A stretch of DNA of 64,000 nt from Desulfovibrio sp. (GCA_030145055.1 JAQYWK010000001.1:979876-1043875), one strand, 5' to 3'; shown: positions 27,934 through 37,133, numbered from the stretch's first letter. The notes: generated from the letters alone by a model not told the origin. Translations and numbers: made by a program.

Positions 27934-28524
27934 ATGGTGAAGGCAAAAACAGGACGTCCCAGAAGCAAGAAGTCGCGCGAATCAATAATTAATGCCACTC
28001 ATGATTTGTTGGTAGAAAAAGGCGTGGCAGGGGTGACTATTGAGGCCATTGCAAAGCGATCTGGAGTTGGCAAACCTACCATATACCGATGGTGGGCCAC
28101 GTCGGCTGATGTCGTGCTGGAAGCTGTGCTAGGTCAAGCCGAAACAAGTATTCTTGTTCCCACTTGTGAGTCGTTGGGAGAAGCTCTCCGTCAATTTTTG
28201 AGGCAATCAATGCAGTCTATAGCTGAGGGGGGTGGCGCGCATCTTCGTTTCCTTATGGCGCAGGCTCAAAAGGATGAAGGCTTTCGCGAGAGGTTCCGGG
28301 TTAATTTTGTCGCAAAAAGGCGCGCGGTATTAATGTCTATTTTTCTAGTGGCAGTGGAAAATGGACGAATCGACTCAGATCATAATTTGGAAATGGTGGT
28401 GGACATGGTTTTCGGCGCAATGTGGTATCGTCTGCTTATAGGTCACGCGCCCATGGACGAATCCTTTGCAGATGAGTTGGCCCAGATTATTCTCGGAGTA
28501 GTTCAGGCGAAGATAAAATTTTAG
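27934..28524 (+). CDS. TetR/AcrR-family transcriptional regulator
   Basis: A 196-residue regulator. The N-terminal helix-turn-helix reads SRESIINATHDLLVEKGVAGVTIEAIAKRSGVGKPTIYRWW, a good TetR match, preceded by a basic arm (KTGRPRSKKSR). The C-terminal ligand-binding domain resembles TetR_C_16/33-like members but the ligand cannot be told. GAGAGGTG precedes ATG 27934. It is divergent from the EFR1 gene, with the palindrome 27853-27875 between them, and converges with the HD gene nine bases downstream of its stop. Confidence 0.9.
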   Translation: MVKAKTGRPRSKKSRESIINATHDLLVEKGVAGVTIEAIAKRSGVGKPTIYRWWATSADVVLEAVLGQAETSILVPTCESLGEALRQFLRQSMQSIAEGGGAHLRFLMAQAQKDEGFRERFRVNFVAKRRAVLMSIFLVAVENGRIDSDHNLEMVVDMVFGAMWYRLLIGHAPMDESFADELAQIILGVVQAKIKF

Positions 28525-28533
28525 TTCAAATGC

Positions 28534-29778
28534 TTAATCAAAATCGGCGAGCAGCGGTCCTACATGGATTCCTGCTACTACAGGGTTTTCCATATAGCGC
28601 TGGCTTATTCGCCAGTATGCTTGATGGAGGTGTGCGGAAGTTATTCCATTTTGCAATGAGTTGTATGCTTCCAGAAACGCAGCCAAATGATCGCATAATT
28701 TCAGGAGTTCTCCATCTCTCGGGTCGAAAGAGTCGTCATTGTAACGAGAGTCTAGTTCTTCGGTCGTAACTTTTTTAGCAAAGCCACCGATGATAGCTGC
28801 TGATTGAAATTCTGATCCTGTTTCTGCTCCGAGAAAATAACCAAGTCTTGAAGCTAAGTTTTTATAGCCATTCTCAATCAGTGGTTTCATTATTCTGGTT
28901 TCAAGTTCCTGATCTTCATATTCTTTAATGAGGTCACCAATGGTCGGATCTGCTTTTTTTACGGGAGAAATAATATCACGTGTCAGCAGTTCGGGAAGGT
29001 CGTGAAATAGTCCGGCGAAAAAATTATTTTGTCTGCGTGCCGGACAAGCTCCAATTTCAAGGCTGAAAAACCAAGCGAAAGTTCCGACAAGGTAAACGTG
29101 ACCAAGAACGGATGTTTCCGGAATTCTGGGGGTTTGTGACCACCTAGTCTGGAATCTAAGTCGCCCGCAAAGGTCCGCGAATCTGCCAAGTGGGGTAGAT
29201 TCTGAATTAAGCAGTTCCTGTGTTCCAATCAGGTCTGAATAGCTTTCAAGACGGGATCTGAAACTCTCTTCAATACCGATAAGCTCTTCATCCGGTTGAT
29301 TCAGGTGCTTGAGTAGTTTGAATTCCGAGTAGCTTGCATACATATGTGACGCGGCCAGTATTCTATAGGAAAGTGAAGTCTCATCTGGGTTCAAGTGATA
29401 AGCTTTGAGTCTTTTCCAGAATTCTTTTCCAAGAGGCATTAAGCGCGGGCGTAATTGTTTAAGCACCCATTCAGTCAGCTTTCGGTAATGTTCAGGATTT
29501 TCTTTAATACGATAGAAAACAGGTGGTTTGATATCCGTAATGACCATACGGAACAGGTATTCAAAAATACCGCCCTCGACAATATCAGAGCCTAGTTGAA
29601 CTTTTTCGCGCGGTTCCAGATGTTCACTGTTCAGTGTAAAGAGGATCCACGCTGCAATCATTTTGTGAGCTTGTTTATCTATTTCTACAAGCTCCATTGG
29701 ACGGAGTTTGTCGTTCCAACGTTTCATAAATGAACCTGAAAAGATAAGTTGAAGCAGGCTTTTGCGGATATTGGGCAT
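28534..29778 (-). CDS. HD-domain protein with YfbR-like nucleotidase motif
   Basis: A 414-residue protein. The central to C-terminal part has the HD motif FHDLPELLTRDIISPVKKA, very close to the YfbR 5'-deoxynucleotidase pattern (HD..E(V/L)LTxD(L/I)xxPVK). A His earlier (GHVYLVG) and the later LLKLCDHLAAFLEA supply the other metal ligands. The N-terminal 150 residues are not recognised. The gene starts 28 bases after the stop of the class I adenylate cyclase, so the two are probably co-transcribed; a role in nucleotide or cyclic-nucleotide turnover is possible but only inferred. No membrane segment or signal peptide is seen. Confidence 0.75.
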   Translation of the reverse strand: MPNIRKSLLQLIFSGSFMKRWNDKLRPMELVEIDKQAHKMIAAWILFTLNSEHLEPREKVQLGSDIVEGGIFEYLFRMVITDIKPPVFYRIKENPEHYRKLTEWVLKQLRPRLMPLGKEFWKRLKAYHLNPDETSLSYRILAASHMYASYSEFKLLKHLNQPDEELIGIEESFRSRLESYSDLIGTQELLNSESTPLGRFADLCGRLRFQTRWSQTPRIPETSVLGHVYLVGTFAWFFSLEIGACPARRQNNFFAGLFHDLPELLTRDIISPVKKADPTIGDLIKEYEDQELETRIMKPLIENGYKNLASRLGYFLGAETGSEFQSAAIIGGFAKKVTTEELDSRYNDDSFDPRDGELLKLCDHLAAFLEAYNSLQNGITSAHLHQAYWRISQRYMENPVVAGIHVGPLLADFD

Positions 29779-29806
29779 GTGCGACCTCGTAAGGGGCTGG
29801 GTAGTA

Positions 29807-32800
29807 TCAGCTTGTTTTGAGATAATTCTCAGGATTCGTACCGGAACTTTTTTTGCCGACAGGTATTTTTAAATATGGGCAATCAGAATTTTGAGGGACG
29901 AACTGTTCCATTTCCGGCTGTTCACTACATAAATTTTGCATTTCGCTAAGCAGGTACTTCGCAGGAGATTCCATCAGCATTGGGGTAATTTTGAGAGGTC
30001 TGCAAAAAATTTCGCCCCAATTGGTATTGTAAACGAGGCAAACCTCTTTAATTGTAGCGTTTTCACGCGCAACAGATAAATTCACAATAAAGAAGGCCTT
30101 TAACATGCGCTCAGGATTTAGAGTCTCCTCAATAGGCGTGTCGAAAGTATGCTTCGGAGGGAAAAATTTCTTAAGATCGGTAACAAGGGTTTTTATTTCC
30201 CGGTCTCTTATAGGGGCTGAACTGAGATCCGTTTTTATCTTGATACTTGGGTCGTAGAGCCCATTCATTACAAGCCATACAAGTATGGGTGGTAATTTAG
30301 GTGCGGACTTAATTTCTGTGATGATATTTCTAGCACCTGTTTCATCTGGGTATTCTCCGCTTATCACCCATTTTTTAGGCTCAGGACGGGAAACTAGGAT
30401 GTTTGTGAAAAAATGAGTTTTAGGCCCAGGCAGGCTGAGTCTGTTAATTTTGTATCGGCGCGGCGTAAAGTTTGCTCCTATTTTACGCCCGAGCTTTGTC
30501 AAATCTTCCGGTGTGATGGATACACTGGAAAGTTTGTCCCGTTCCTTTCTGATATGTTGATAAGTGTTAATCATGAAAAGGTTGATCTTTTCACCTAGAT
30601 TAAGCACGGATCTAAAATCTGTAAGAGACTGAAATTCTTGTTTTCCGGACTCAATTGTAGGTCTTGATATATTCTCTGTGAATTCTATAAGTTCTTTTTC
30701 CTCAGGGCGGGTAGGAGTTTGCTCTGTATTTTTACCGTTCAAAAGTCCGCACTTGAGCCGTAGGGCCATAGCTGTAAGCCACGCGTTTTCATACTTACCC
30801 TGCCTGTTATAGAAAGCAGCAAGCTCTTGATACATTAGCATGTAAGGATCAATGCGCACTAAGTCCCGCTCTCCTTCGATTATGTTCTTCTTGATAGCTT
30901 CACATAGTAGAGGCGCTCTTGTTCCTGAAGTATATCTTTCGAGAAGTCCGAATTTCATGATGGATTTGAACGGACTTTTAACTCCTTTTACGATCTGCCA
31001 TAGGGACGCTCCGAAAAATTCTTCTCCGGGGATGCGTGGCACATTGCCAAGATCAACAGCAAATTCTTTGCCCTTCAGCACGGACACTTTCTTTTTCGCT
31101 GCCAGATAAAGCTTGTCGTTTGACTCAACTGGCGAGAACCACCAGAGGGGGGGCTTTCCGGCTATTAGTAATGCGGAGCGATAAAATTCCTCTTTGAGGA
31201 TGGCTCCCTGAGCAGATCCGGAACTTTCGGCGTCACTTATTCCGAAGTTGTTTTCTTTTATCTCTTTGATGTCCATGAGGAAGAAGTGAGCTTCAATGGA
31301 ATATTCTTTCATTGCCCAATCTTCAATGCGGGTAAGTTTGTAATTAAGCTTTTTCCTGTCCTGTGCTGAGTTGTGTGAGAAGTCACAGCAAACCCAGTAG
31401 TCGAGGTCGGAGGAGGGTGTCTGCGCAATAGTTCCTACGCTTCCTATTGAAAGAACCGCCTCGATAGGAATGAAATCTTCTGCTAGGGGCTCATCATCTG
31501 TACTTGGAAAAATTGTTTCCAGTGCGGTTGTTAGGTCTGGTGACGGGATGTATCCTGAAATTTTGGATGCTATAGATTTATCGACAAATTTAAGAGCTTT
31601 TTCAAATGCATCTGTATGTAAAAGCAGGGGTAATATTTCAAAGAAAAATTTACCTTTGGAATCCAGCTTTTCAAGAGCCCAGTCTGTGCGTCGAAAGTTG
31701 TTCTCGGCGAATTTTTCATAGTTGCGGTTGATGTCTTTTACCGCGAACCATCTTTTTATAGCTTTGGAGATCAAGTCGCGGTCAAGCTCATCAAATTTTG
31801 AAATGCCGGAATTTTTTTTCTTAAGTTTTTCTCTTTTAGCAAGGCGGGCAGTCAGCGTTTTGTTCATAGCCGTCAGCACTTCCGGTGCATCTGTCGAAGC
31901 ATTAAGAGCCTTACATTCTTTTGTGAAGCAATTGGTAAAAGAGCAATTTTTGATTTCTGTGTTATTGAAAAGAGCCTCCGCAAAGTCACAGTTTTTGAAA
32001 GAGACTCCCTCTATTAAACCTCGGAAAAAATGTGTTTCACGGAAATCTGCAATATTGAATGTGCTCAATTTAATTTGTGATCTGCAAAAAAAAGATCCAG
32101 CAGTCGACGTCGAATTAAACTTGGAATTTTTTATGTTGCATAAAAAGAGAATCGCCAAGTCAAAGTGGCTTGTTTCGAATTTACAGTCATTCAATTTTGT
32201 ATCGTAAAAGACTGTTTTGTCGAATGAGCACCCGGCGAATGAACAGTCTTTGAATTCACATTCAGTGAAAACTGCTTCCCCGAATGAGCACGATTCAAAT
32301 GTGCACCCGACAAAGTGGCAGCTTTCTAATGTGGAATTTCTAAAATCGGCAGCATTGAAAGTTGAAGTCTGAAAAGTAAGGTTACGTGCTAAACTTTTCC
32401 ATCTGTTTAGTTTGTGCAGTCGCTGGTTTGATATTTGGGCGTCAGTGTAGACATCAGGAGACGAGTCCGAGCTTCCCTCGTCTGGAGATCCAAAAATTCT
32501 ATTAAACCCCTTGGTCACCGAACTCTGCTCAATGTTTAAAACAATTGGAGCCCCCAGTTTTATGAAATCCAGCCCCGGAACGGTTTTGCCTTCTGGGGAA
32601 GCTGGTTTTGCCGGAGGCATAGGGGTGTCCGATTTTATTGCCTTTGCAATTGTGTCACTAAGCAGTTTGTGCTTTTTGCCTCGGTGGCCTTTCATTGTAG
32701 AGGATAAATTCTGGCCGAAACAGTGTGCATCTTCCTCGCAAAGAGTGGAGAACAGAGCGGAAGTGACAGGTGCATGAAAGTGATCAGAAATTTTCGCCAT

Positions 32801-33778
32801 GAAAATAGTAAAATTTTCACTGTTGAGTTTAGGGAGCCTGTTGATTATCTCCGCACGTATTTTAGGGGCTTTATTAAAAAGCTCTGCAAAGATGCTACCT
32901 CTTTTGCCTGCTGCATATTTTGCGATGATGTCTAGAGCCGCTTTACTAAGAGCCTGTGTAGGAAATTCCGCTAGTGGAATGATCTCTTTTAGGAGATTTC
33001 TGTCAATAGATTCGGCTAATCGTGATATGGTTATAAGGATTTTTTCCATAACCAGAGGGTCCATTGAGCGCAAATGCAAAGCAACGTCAGATACAAGCTC
33101 ATGATCGGGATAAGAAGGGATTGATTGTGCGTAAAAGCTTATTTTTTCTAAAGACTCAGGGTTGATTAACTCTTCACGGCACTTGGTTCCATAGTTGCCG
33201 GACATGAAATTTTCCAAAGTGAAAAAAGTCATCTGCCCTTTGCTTGTACCATTGTCTTTGAAAAAAAGAGCAGTGCTCTCCGGGTCGAGTGCCGCCGCAC
33301 TGGTGACCACTTGCTTTGCTATATTAATTCGTTCCGGAATATTGTCGTAATTAAGAGCAATCATTCTATCTGCTACGGCAACGAGGGATAGATTTGTCTG
33401 GCGCTTAAACCAGTCTTTAACCCTTGAAAGAGGCATTGATTTATTGCACAGAATGTCTGCCGCGAGAGTATTACCAAACAGTCCCAAATTGGATAGGGCG
33501 TCCAGACATATGTCCGCAGAAGAATCGTTATCTTTGGAAGATGAAGATGAAGATGATGAAGGTGTTGCTGATTGTGCCTCTTCAAGTGACTTTATAGCGA
33601 GCCCGTAAAAGAGCACAGCAAATTTAGCTTCGCGGGGAGAGGCTAATGTTTCTCCGGCTGCAATAAATCGCGGCTCAATCTTGGCACGCAGGTCGTAAAG
33701 CTGTCTTTCTTCCGGCGGGTATAGATTAAGGCGGCGTAACTCTCGAAGCAGAGTGTCTTGTTTTTCCGTTTCATCCAT
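29807..33778 (-). CDS. Very large class I adenylate cyclase-like protein with pentapeptide repeats
   Basis: A 1323-residue protein. The C-terminal half has the class I (CyaA-type) nucleotidyltransferase motif LSIGSVGTIAQTPSSDLDYWVCC (about 777-800; SD and LDYWV are the catalytic part), followed by IEAHFFLMD and the class I stretch GKPPLWWFSP. Before it, about residues 470-625 form a block of pentapeptide repeats (units such as FVGCT, FESCS, FKDCS, FAGCS, FKNCD), which fold as a right-handed beta helix. The N-terminal 450 residues are helical, HEAT-like in look, and contain a serine run near residue 75. The E. coli enzyme is about 850 residues and has no pentapeptide repeats. It probably makes cAMP from ATP in the cytoplasm. 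The start ATG lacks an obvious ribosome site and follows a 15-bp hairpin. Confidence 0.82.
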   Translation of the reverse strand: MDETEKQDTLLRELRRLNLYPPEERQLYDLRAKIEPRFIAAGETLASPREAKFAVLFYGLAIKSLEEAQSATPSSSSSSSSKDNDSSADICLDALSNLGLFGNTLAADILCNKSMPLSRVKDWFKRQTNLSLVAVADRMIALNYDNIPERINIAKQVVTSAAALDPESTALFFKDNGTSKGQMTFFTLENFMSGNYGTKCREELINPESLEKISFYAQSIPSYPDHELVSDVALHLRSMDPLVMEKILITISRLAESIDRNLLKEIIPLAEFPTQALSKAALDIIAKYAAGKRGSIFAELFNKAPKIRAEIINRLPKLNSENFTIFMAKISDHFHAPVTSALFSTLCEEDAHCFGQNLSSTMKGHRGKKHKLLSDTIAKAIKSDTPMPPAKPASPEGKTVPGLDFIKLGAPIVLNIEQSSVTKGFNRIFGSPDEGSSDSSPDVYTDAQISNQRLHKLNRWKSLARNLTFQTSTFNAADFRNSTLESCHFVGCTFESCSFGEAVFTECEFKDCSFAGCSFDKTVFYDTKLNDCKFETSHFDLAILFLCNIKNSKFNSTSTAGSFFCRSQIKLSTFNIADFRETHFFRGLIEGVSFKNCDFAEALFNNTEIKNCSFTNCFTKECKALNASTDAPEVLTAMNKTLTARLAKREKLKKKNSGISKFDELDRDLISKAIKRWFAVKDINRNYEKFAENNFRRTDWALEKLDSKGKFFFEILPLLLHTDAFEKALKFVDKSIASKISGYIPSPDLTTALETIFPSTDDEPLAEDFIPIEAVLSIGSVGTIAQTPSSDLDYWVCCDFSHNSAQDRKKLNYKLTRIEDWAMKEYSIEAHFFLMDIKEIKENNFGISDAESSGSAQGAILKEEFYRSALLIAGKPPLWWFSPVESNDKLYLAAKKKVSVLKGKEFAVDLGNVPRIPGEEFFGASLWQIVKGVKSPFKSIMKFGLLERYTSGTRAPLLCEAIKKNIIEGERDLVRIDPYMLMYQELAAFYNRQGKYENAWLTAMALRLKCGLLNGKNTEQTPTRPEEKELIEFTENISRPTIESGKQEFQSLTDFRSVLNLGEKINLFMINTYQHIRKERDKLSSVSITPEDLTKLGRKIGANFTPRRYKINRLSLPGPKTHFFTNILVSRPEPKKWVISGEYPDETGARNIITEIKSAPKLPPILVWLVMNGLYDPSIKIKTDLSSAPIRDREIKTLVTDLKKFFPPKHTFDTPIEETLNPERMLKAFFIVNLSVARENATIKEVCLVYNTNWGEIFCRPLKITPMLMESPAKYLLSEMQNLCSEQPEMEQFVPQNSDCPYLKIPVGKKSSGTNPENYLKTS

Positions 33779-33789
33779 AAGAGTAATTA

Positions 33790-33825
33790 ATCACGGAATC
33801 CTGATTAAGTTCAGGATTCCGTGAT
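33790..33825. terminator. Perfect 15-bp hairpin between rRNA methyltransferase and adenylate cyclase genes
   Basis: ATCACGGAATCCTGA (33790-33804) and TCAGGATTCCGTGAT (33811-33825) form a perfect stem with a six-base loop. On the minus strand it lies after the methyltransferase stop and only about 11 bases before the cyclase ATG. The U tract is poor (TTAATTACTCTT), so it may be a terminator, an attenuator, or a translational control hairpin for the cyclase. Confidence 0.6.
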
Positions 33826-33852
33826 GGTAGAGTTGTTGTTTCAATAATTGTG

Positions 33853-35256
33853 TCAGCTTTTAGCGTGTCTCGTCAACAAAGCAATACACTCAACATGGGC
33901 TGTATGGGGAAACATATCAACCGAGGTGAACTCAGTAAGCTTGTATTTTCCTTCGAGTCTTTCCGCATCGCGGGCAAGTGTCGACGGGTTACAAGAAACA
34001 TATACGATCTTTTTTGGAGCAAGAGAAAGTATGCGTTCTAGTGTCGGAGTAGGTACGCCGCTTCTAGGCGGATCTAATACAATAATATCAGCGCTTGGAA
34101 GTTCCATAGGAACGCCGTCTTTGTCAGTGAGGTTCGCCGCAATGAACTGGCAGTTTTCAAGGCTGTTCAGTTCTGCATTTTCTCTTGCTGACATGACAGA
34201 TTCTTTTGAAAGCTCAAAGCCTATAACTTTTTTGGCAGAGCGGGCCATGAATAGGCCGATGCCGCCTGATCCACAAAAGAGGTCGTAAACGACGTCATCT
34301 GAAGTTGGATCAGCCATATCTAGACATTTCTGGTAGAGTAGCTCTGCTCCAACAGTATTGGTCTGGAAGAAAGCGTTCGGTGTGATTTTGTAGCTGACCG
34401 GATTATCGTCTCTTTTATTTAGGGCTTCAGTGATAAACTGCTTGCCAGTAAGAGAGATAAGACGCTCACCGGAAGCAATGTCCGGTCTGCCGATACGTGT
34501 AGAGTGAGCAAAGGATATAAGCTCAGGCACTTCTGCGGAAAGAAGCTCTTGCAATCCAGGAATGGCATGATGCGTTTTAGAAGGAGCGGTAATGACGTGA
34601 ATCAATATCTTGCCAGTGTCGTGCGATGCACGGACAACGAGCTTTCTCCAGTAACCGCCTTTACCATGTCTATGGGTGCCGATTTTGCTTTTAATACAGT
34701 AAGCCTGAGCGAGTTCAGAAATCTTTTTGCATGATTCTGGAAGTAGCGGACATGAACCAACGCTGATAACTTCAGTTTCAGAACCGCGTCTTTTAAATCC
34801 GATTTTCAGAGCATCGCCATATCCCTCAAAAGAGAAATCCATTCTGTTGCGGTAACCTTTTTCGAGAGGTGATGCTAGGGTGTCTTCGCCCATGCCTTTT
34901 GTTTCTTTGGAAATTTTACCGATTCTTTCAAGTGTTTCGCTGACCTGCCGGCCCTTCCACATAAGCTGCGCAGGATATGCCATATCCTGATGCATACAGC
35001 CGCCGCATGTTCCGAAATGTTCACAGAACGGGGTGACGTCATCTTTAGAAGGTTTAACAACATCAAGTCGTTTGGCGATGGCGAATCTTTTTTTGAGTTT
35101 TGTAATTTCACAACTCAAAACCTGACCGGGGACGGCATGGTTAACAAAAACAGTTAACCCGTCTAAGCGCGCAATGCCTTGTCCACCGAAAGCTAGTGAT
35201 TCAATTTCGACTTCTATTGTATCGCCCTTAACAAGGGTATTCGTTTTATTACTCAT
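33853..35256 (-). CDS. 23S rRNA (uracil-5-)-methyltransferase, RlmD/RlmC (TrmA) family
   Basis: A protein of about 467 residues. An N-terminal TRAM domain (KGDTIEVEIESLAFGGQGIARLDG) precedes a [4Fe-4S] motif with CEHFGTCGGCMHQDM, then a SAM-dependent methyltransferase domain with YDLFCGSGGIGLFMA, IVLDPPRSGVP and the catalytic loop VSCNPSTLARD. This combination is typical of RlmD (U1939) and related enzymes; U747 or U54 specificity cannot be excluded. The frame is open to 35406, but ATG 35256 starts just before the TRAM domain and avoids overlap with the divergent small gene. AAGGAG lies somewhat far upstream, about 12 bases from this ATG. Confidence 0.9.
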   Translation of the reverse strand: MSNKTNTLVKGDTIEVEIESLAFGGQGIARLDGLTVFVNHAVPGQVLSCEITKLKKRFAIAKRLDVVKPSKDDVTPFCEHFGTCGGCMHQDMAYPAQLMWKGRQVSETLERIGKISKETKGMGEDTLASPLEKGYRNRMDFSFEGYGDALKIGFKRRGSETEVISVGSCPLLPESCKKISELAQAYCIKSKIGTHRHGKGGYWRKLVVRASHDTGKILIHVITAPSKTHHAIPGLQELLSAEVPELISFAHSTRIGRPDIASGERLISLTGKQFITEALNKRDDNPVSYKITPNAFFQTNTVGAELLYQKCLDMADPTSDDVVYDLFCGSGGIGLFMARSAKKVIGFELSKESVMSARENAELNSLENCQFIAANLTDKDGVPMELPSADIIVLDPPRSGVPTPTLERILSLAPKKIVYVSCNPSTLARDAERLEGKYKLTEFTSVDMFPHTAHVECIALLTRHAKS

Positions 35257-35296
35257 AATTTGACAGTTCTCCTTGAGCCACGGTATATTCCGGCTC

Positions 35297-35605
35297 ATGA
35301 TTGATAAAGCAACCGCTCTTGAGTCGGTGCTGCGGAAGTTAAAAAAGCTTCCCGTAGGGCACTGCATAGACCTGCGAACATACAAACGCAACCGTTCTTT
35401 GCTCATTCTACATCATATAGATGAAGAGTTCACTATATTTGAGGACGGTTATGAAGTATTCGAACATAAAACAACGTCAAAAACAGTGCGTAAGTTGTTG
35501 AAAAATTTATTTAAGCGTGAATTTCCGCGAAGTAATAAAATAAGAATGTATGATCTTGGCGAATTTAATGAAACAATGCGTGAAAGAGAGATGAAGAAAT
35601 TATAA
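35297..35605 (+). CDS. Small conserved-looking protein of unknown function
   Basis: A soluble protein of about 102 residues starting MIDKATALESVLRKLKKL. It is rich in Lys and Arg, with a likely beta-sheet core (HCIDLRTYKRNRSLLILHHIDEEFTIFEDGYEVFEH) and a helical, basic C-terminal half (KTVRKLLKNLFKREFPRSNK). No catalytic motif is recognised. The frame is open upstream to a TTG at 35273, but that codon has no ribosome site. It is divergent from the rRNA methyltransferase by about 40 bases, so they may share a promoter region. A nucleic-acid-binding role would fit the charge, but this is a guess. Confidence 0.65.
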   Translation: MIDKATALESVLRKLKKLPVGHCIDLRTYKRNRSLLILHHIDEEFTIFEDGYEVFEHKTTSKTVRKLLKNLFKREFPRSNKIRMYDLGEFNETMREREMKKL

Positions 35606-35698
35606 TTTTTCTATGCTCGCTTGCAATGAACGCTAATACTTAATAAAGGTATAGTGCTGTAACACAAGACTATACATATCATACGGCAGGAGATTTTT

Positions 35699-36463
35699 AT
35701 GTTTAAACGATTTTTATTAGTACAGTTCGTGTTCATTATCCTTTTTGCTGGATCTGCTTTTGCCGCAGAACAGACTACGAACAGTACTGTGGCGAGTAAA
35801 GCGTCCGCTTCAACGAAAACCAGGGTTATTCCTGCCAACTATAAAGAAGAAGGCGTAGCTTCCTGGTATGGCGAAAAATTTCAAGGTAAAGTTACTGCCA
35901 GTGGTGAACCGTATGATATGGATAAACTGACTGCTGCACATAACTATTTGCCGCTGGGCGTGAAAGTGACGGTAACAAACTTAAGTTCTGGGAAAAGTGT
36001 AGCCGTAATTATTAACGATAGAGGACCGTTTGTGCCGGACCGCATAATTGATCTTTCCCGAGCAGCAGCTGCAAAACTGGATTTTCTTGATGCGGGTAAG
36101 GCTAATGTCCGTATAGAACCGTATCGTCCAGAAATAAAAAAAGCACCGGTGTCTAAGCCTGCATCAGAATCTGAGCTGGTTTCTATCGCAATTGCCGCAC
36201 CTGTTCAGAAGAATATTTACGGATCTTTTTACATTCAGGTAGGGGCTTACAAAGTAAAAGATAACGCCGACATGCTTGTAGGAAGACTTCAGAAGGCTGG
36301 CTTCAACAACTCAAGGCTTGTAAGAGTTGTGACAGATAGCGCGCAGATTTTCAAAGTTCAGCTGGGCATGTACAAAAGTTTAGCCAGTGCTCGTAAAGCC
36401 CATAAGAAAATAGGTAAAGGTTTCACCGGAACATTTATATTAGCTGATGTTATTCAGGATTAA
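35699..36463 (+). CDS. rlpA: RlpA-like septal lytic transglycosylase with SPOR domain
   Basis: A 254-residue exported protein. A signal peptide ends at GSAFA (about residue 22), without a lipobox. The double-psi beta-barrel RlpA domain (about 48-140) reads GVASWYGEKFQGKVTASGEPYD, LTAAHNYLPLGVKVTVTNL and VIINDRGPFVPDRIIDLSRAAA; the acidic residue and DRGP loop are the active-site marks. The C-terminal SPOR domain (about 175-250, YIQVGAYKVKDNADMLVGRL) binds denuded glycan at the septum. RlpA cleaves such strands during daughter-cell separation. Preceded by GGAG and followed by a good terminator, so it is likely a single-gene unit. Confidence 0.9.
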   Translation: MFKRFLLVQFVFIILFAGSAFAAEQTTNSTVASKASASTKTRVIPANYKEEGVASWYGEKFQGKVTASGEPYDMDKLTAAHNYLPLGVKVTVTNLSSGKSVAVIINDRGPFVPDRIIDLSRAAAAKLDFLDAGKANVRIEPYRPEIKKAPVSKPASESELVSIAIAAPVQKNIYGSFYIQVGAYKVKDNADMLVGRLQKAGFNNSRLVRVVTDSAQIFKVQLGMYKSLASARKAHKKIGKGFTGTFILADVIQD

Positions 36464-36511
36464 TAATTAAGTCTGAATTTGTCAGTAATGTTTTCTTTTT
36501 GATTATTAAAA

Positions 36512-36547
36512 ACAAAAATCCCGCTCTCGAATCGAGGGCGGGATTTT
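36512..36547. terminator. Bidirectional rho-independent terminator after rlpA
   Basis: AAATCCCGC-CTCGA pairs with TCGAG-GCGGGATTT, followed by a run of T and preceded by a run of A. It stands between convergent rlpA and the FxsA gene and can serve both. Confidence 0.88.
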
Positions 36548-36585
36548 TTTATGCAATTAACTTGGGGATAGGGGATATTTCTAGG

Positions 36586-37107
36586 TTACTGAATCGGTGT
36601 TCCCTTATTGTTATTTTTTGTTTCATCAACTTGTGTTTCACTTGCTTCGATATCAATTACGTTATCAATTTTCTGTGAAGGCGGCTCTTGGTTAGTCCAA
36701 GCTTTGAATTCAGTCTGTTGGTAGGTCATATGTACATTCGGGCTTTTCTTCATCTGTTCTATCTGAATACGCAACCAGCGCTTGAAATATCCGCGTGTGG
36801 GCGGGAAGAGCAGGAGCAAGCCGAGTGCGTCGGTAATGAATCCGGGAGTGAGTAGTACAAGTCCTGCTGCGAAAATGATTACTGCGTCGAGTATTTCTTC
36901 GGCAGGCATGACCCCGCGATCCATATTTTCACGCACTTTTTGCATGGTGGACATGCCCTGTGAGCGGGCAAGGGATGCACCGATAAATGCGGTGAGCAGT
37001 ACCAGCATTACTGTGTTGAGGGTTCCGATTTCTCCGCCGATTTTCACAAGTAGGTATAAATCAAAAATCGGTATAACAACGAAGGCTAAAAAGATTTTGC
37101 CAAACAT
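36586..37107 (-). CDS. FxsA-family membrane protein
   Basis: A 173-residue protein with the FxsA pattern: two to three membrane helices (LAFVVIPIFDLYLLVKIG, IGTLNTVMLVLLTAFIGASLA, then AVIIFAAGLVLLTPGFITDALGLLLLFP) followed by a polar cytoplasmic tail. LLTPGFITDALGLLLLFPPTRG is the family signature. FxsA of E. coli suppresses phage T7 exclusion by plasmid F when overproduced; the cellular role is not known. The tail after residue 125 is acidic and variable. It starts 26 bases after the TauE/SafE stop, so they may form one operon. Confidence 0.85.
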   Translation of the reverse strand: MFGKIFLAFVVIPIFDLYLLVKIGGEIGTLNTVMLVLLTAFIGASLARSQGMSTMQKVRENMDRGVMPAEEILDAVIIFAAGLVLLTPGFITDALGLLLLFPPTRGYFKRWLRIQIEQMKKSPNVHMTYQQTEFKAWTNQEPPSQKIDNVIDIEASETQVDETKNNNKGTPIQ

Positions 37108-37133
37108 GAGTTTTTTTCTCCGTGCTTAAAGTC

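Noticed and set aside
33500..33570. Serine-codon run in the adenylate cyclase as a possible repeat-mediated frameshift site
   Set aside because: The codons are mixed and the frame continues; it is a low-complexity linker, not a simple-sequence switch.
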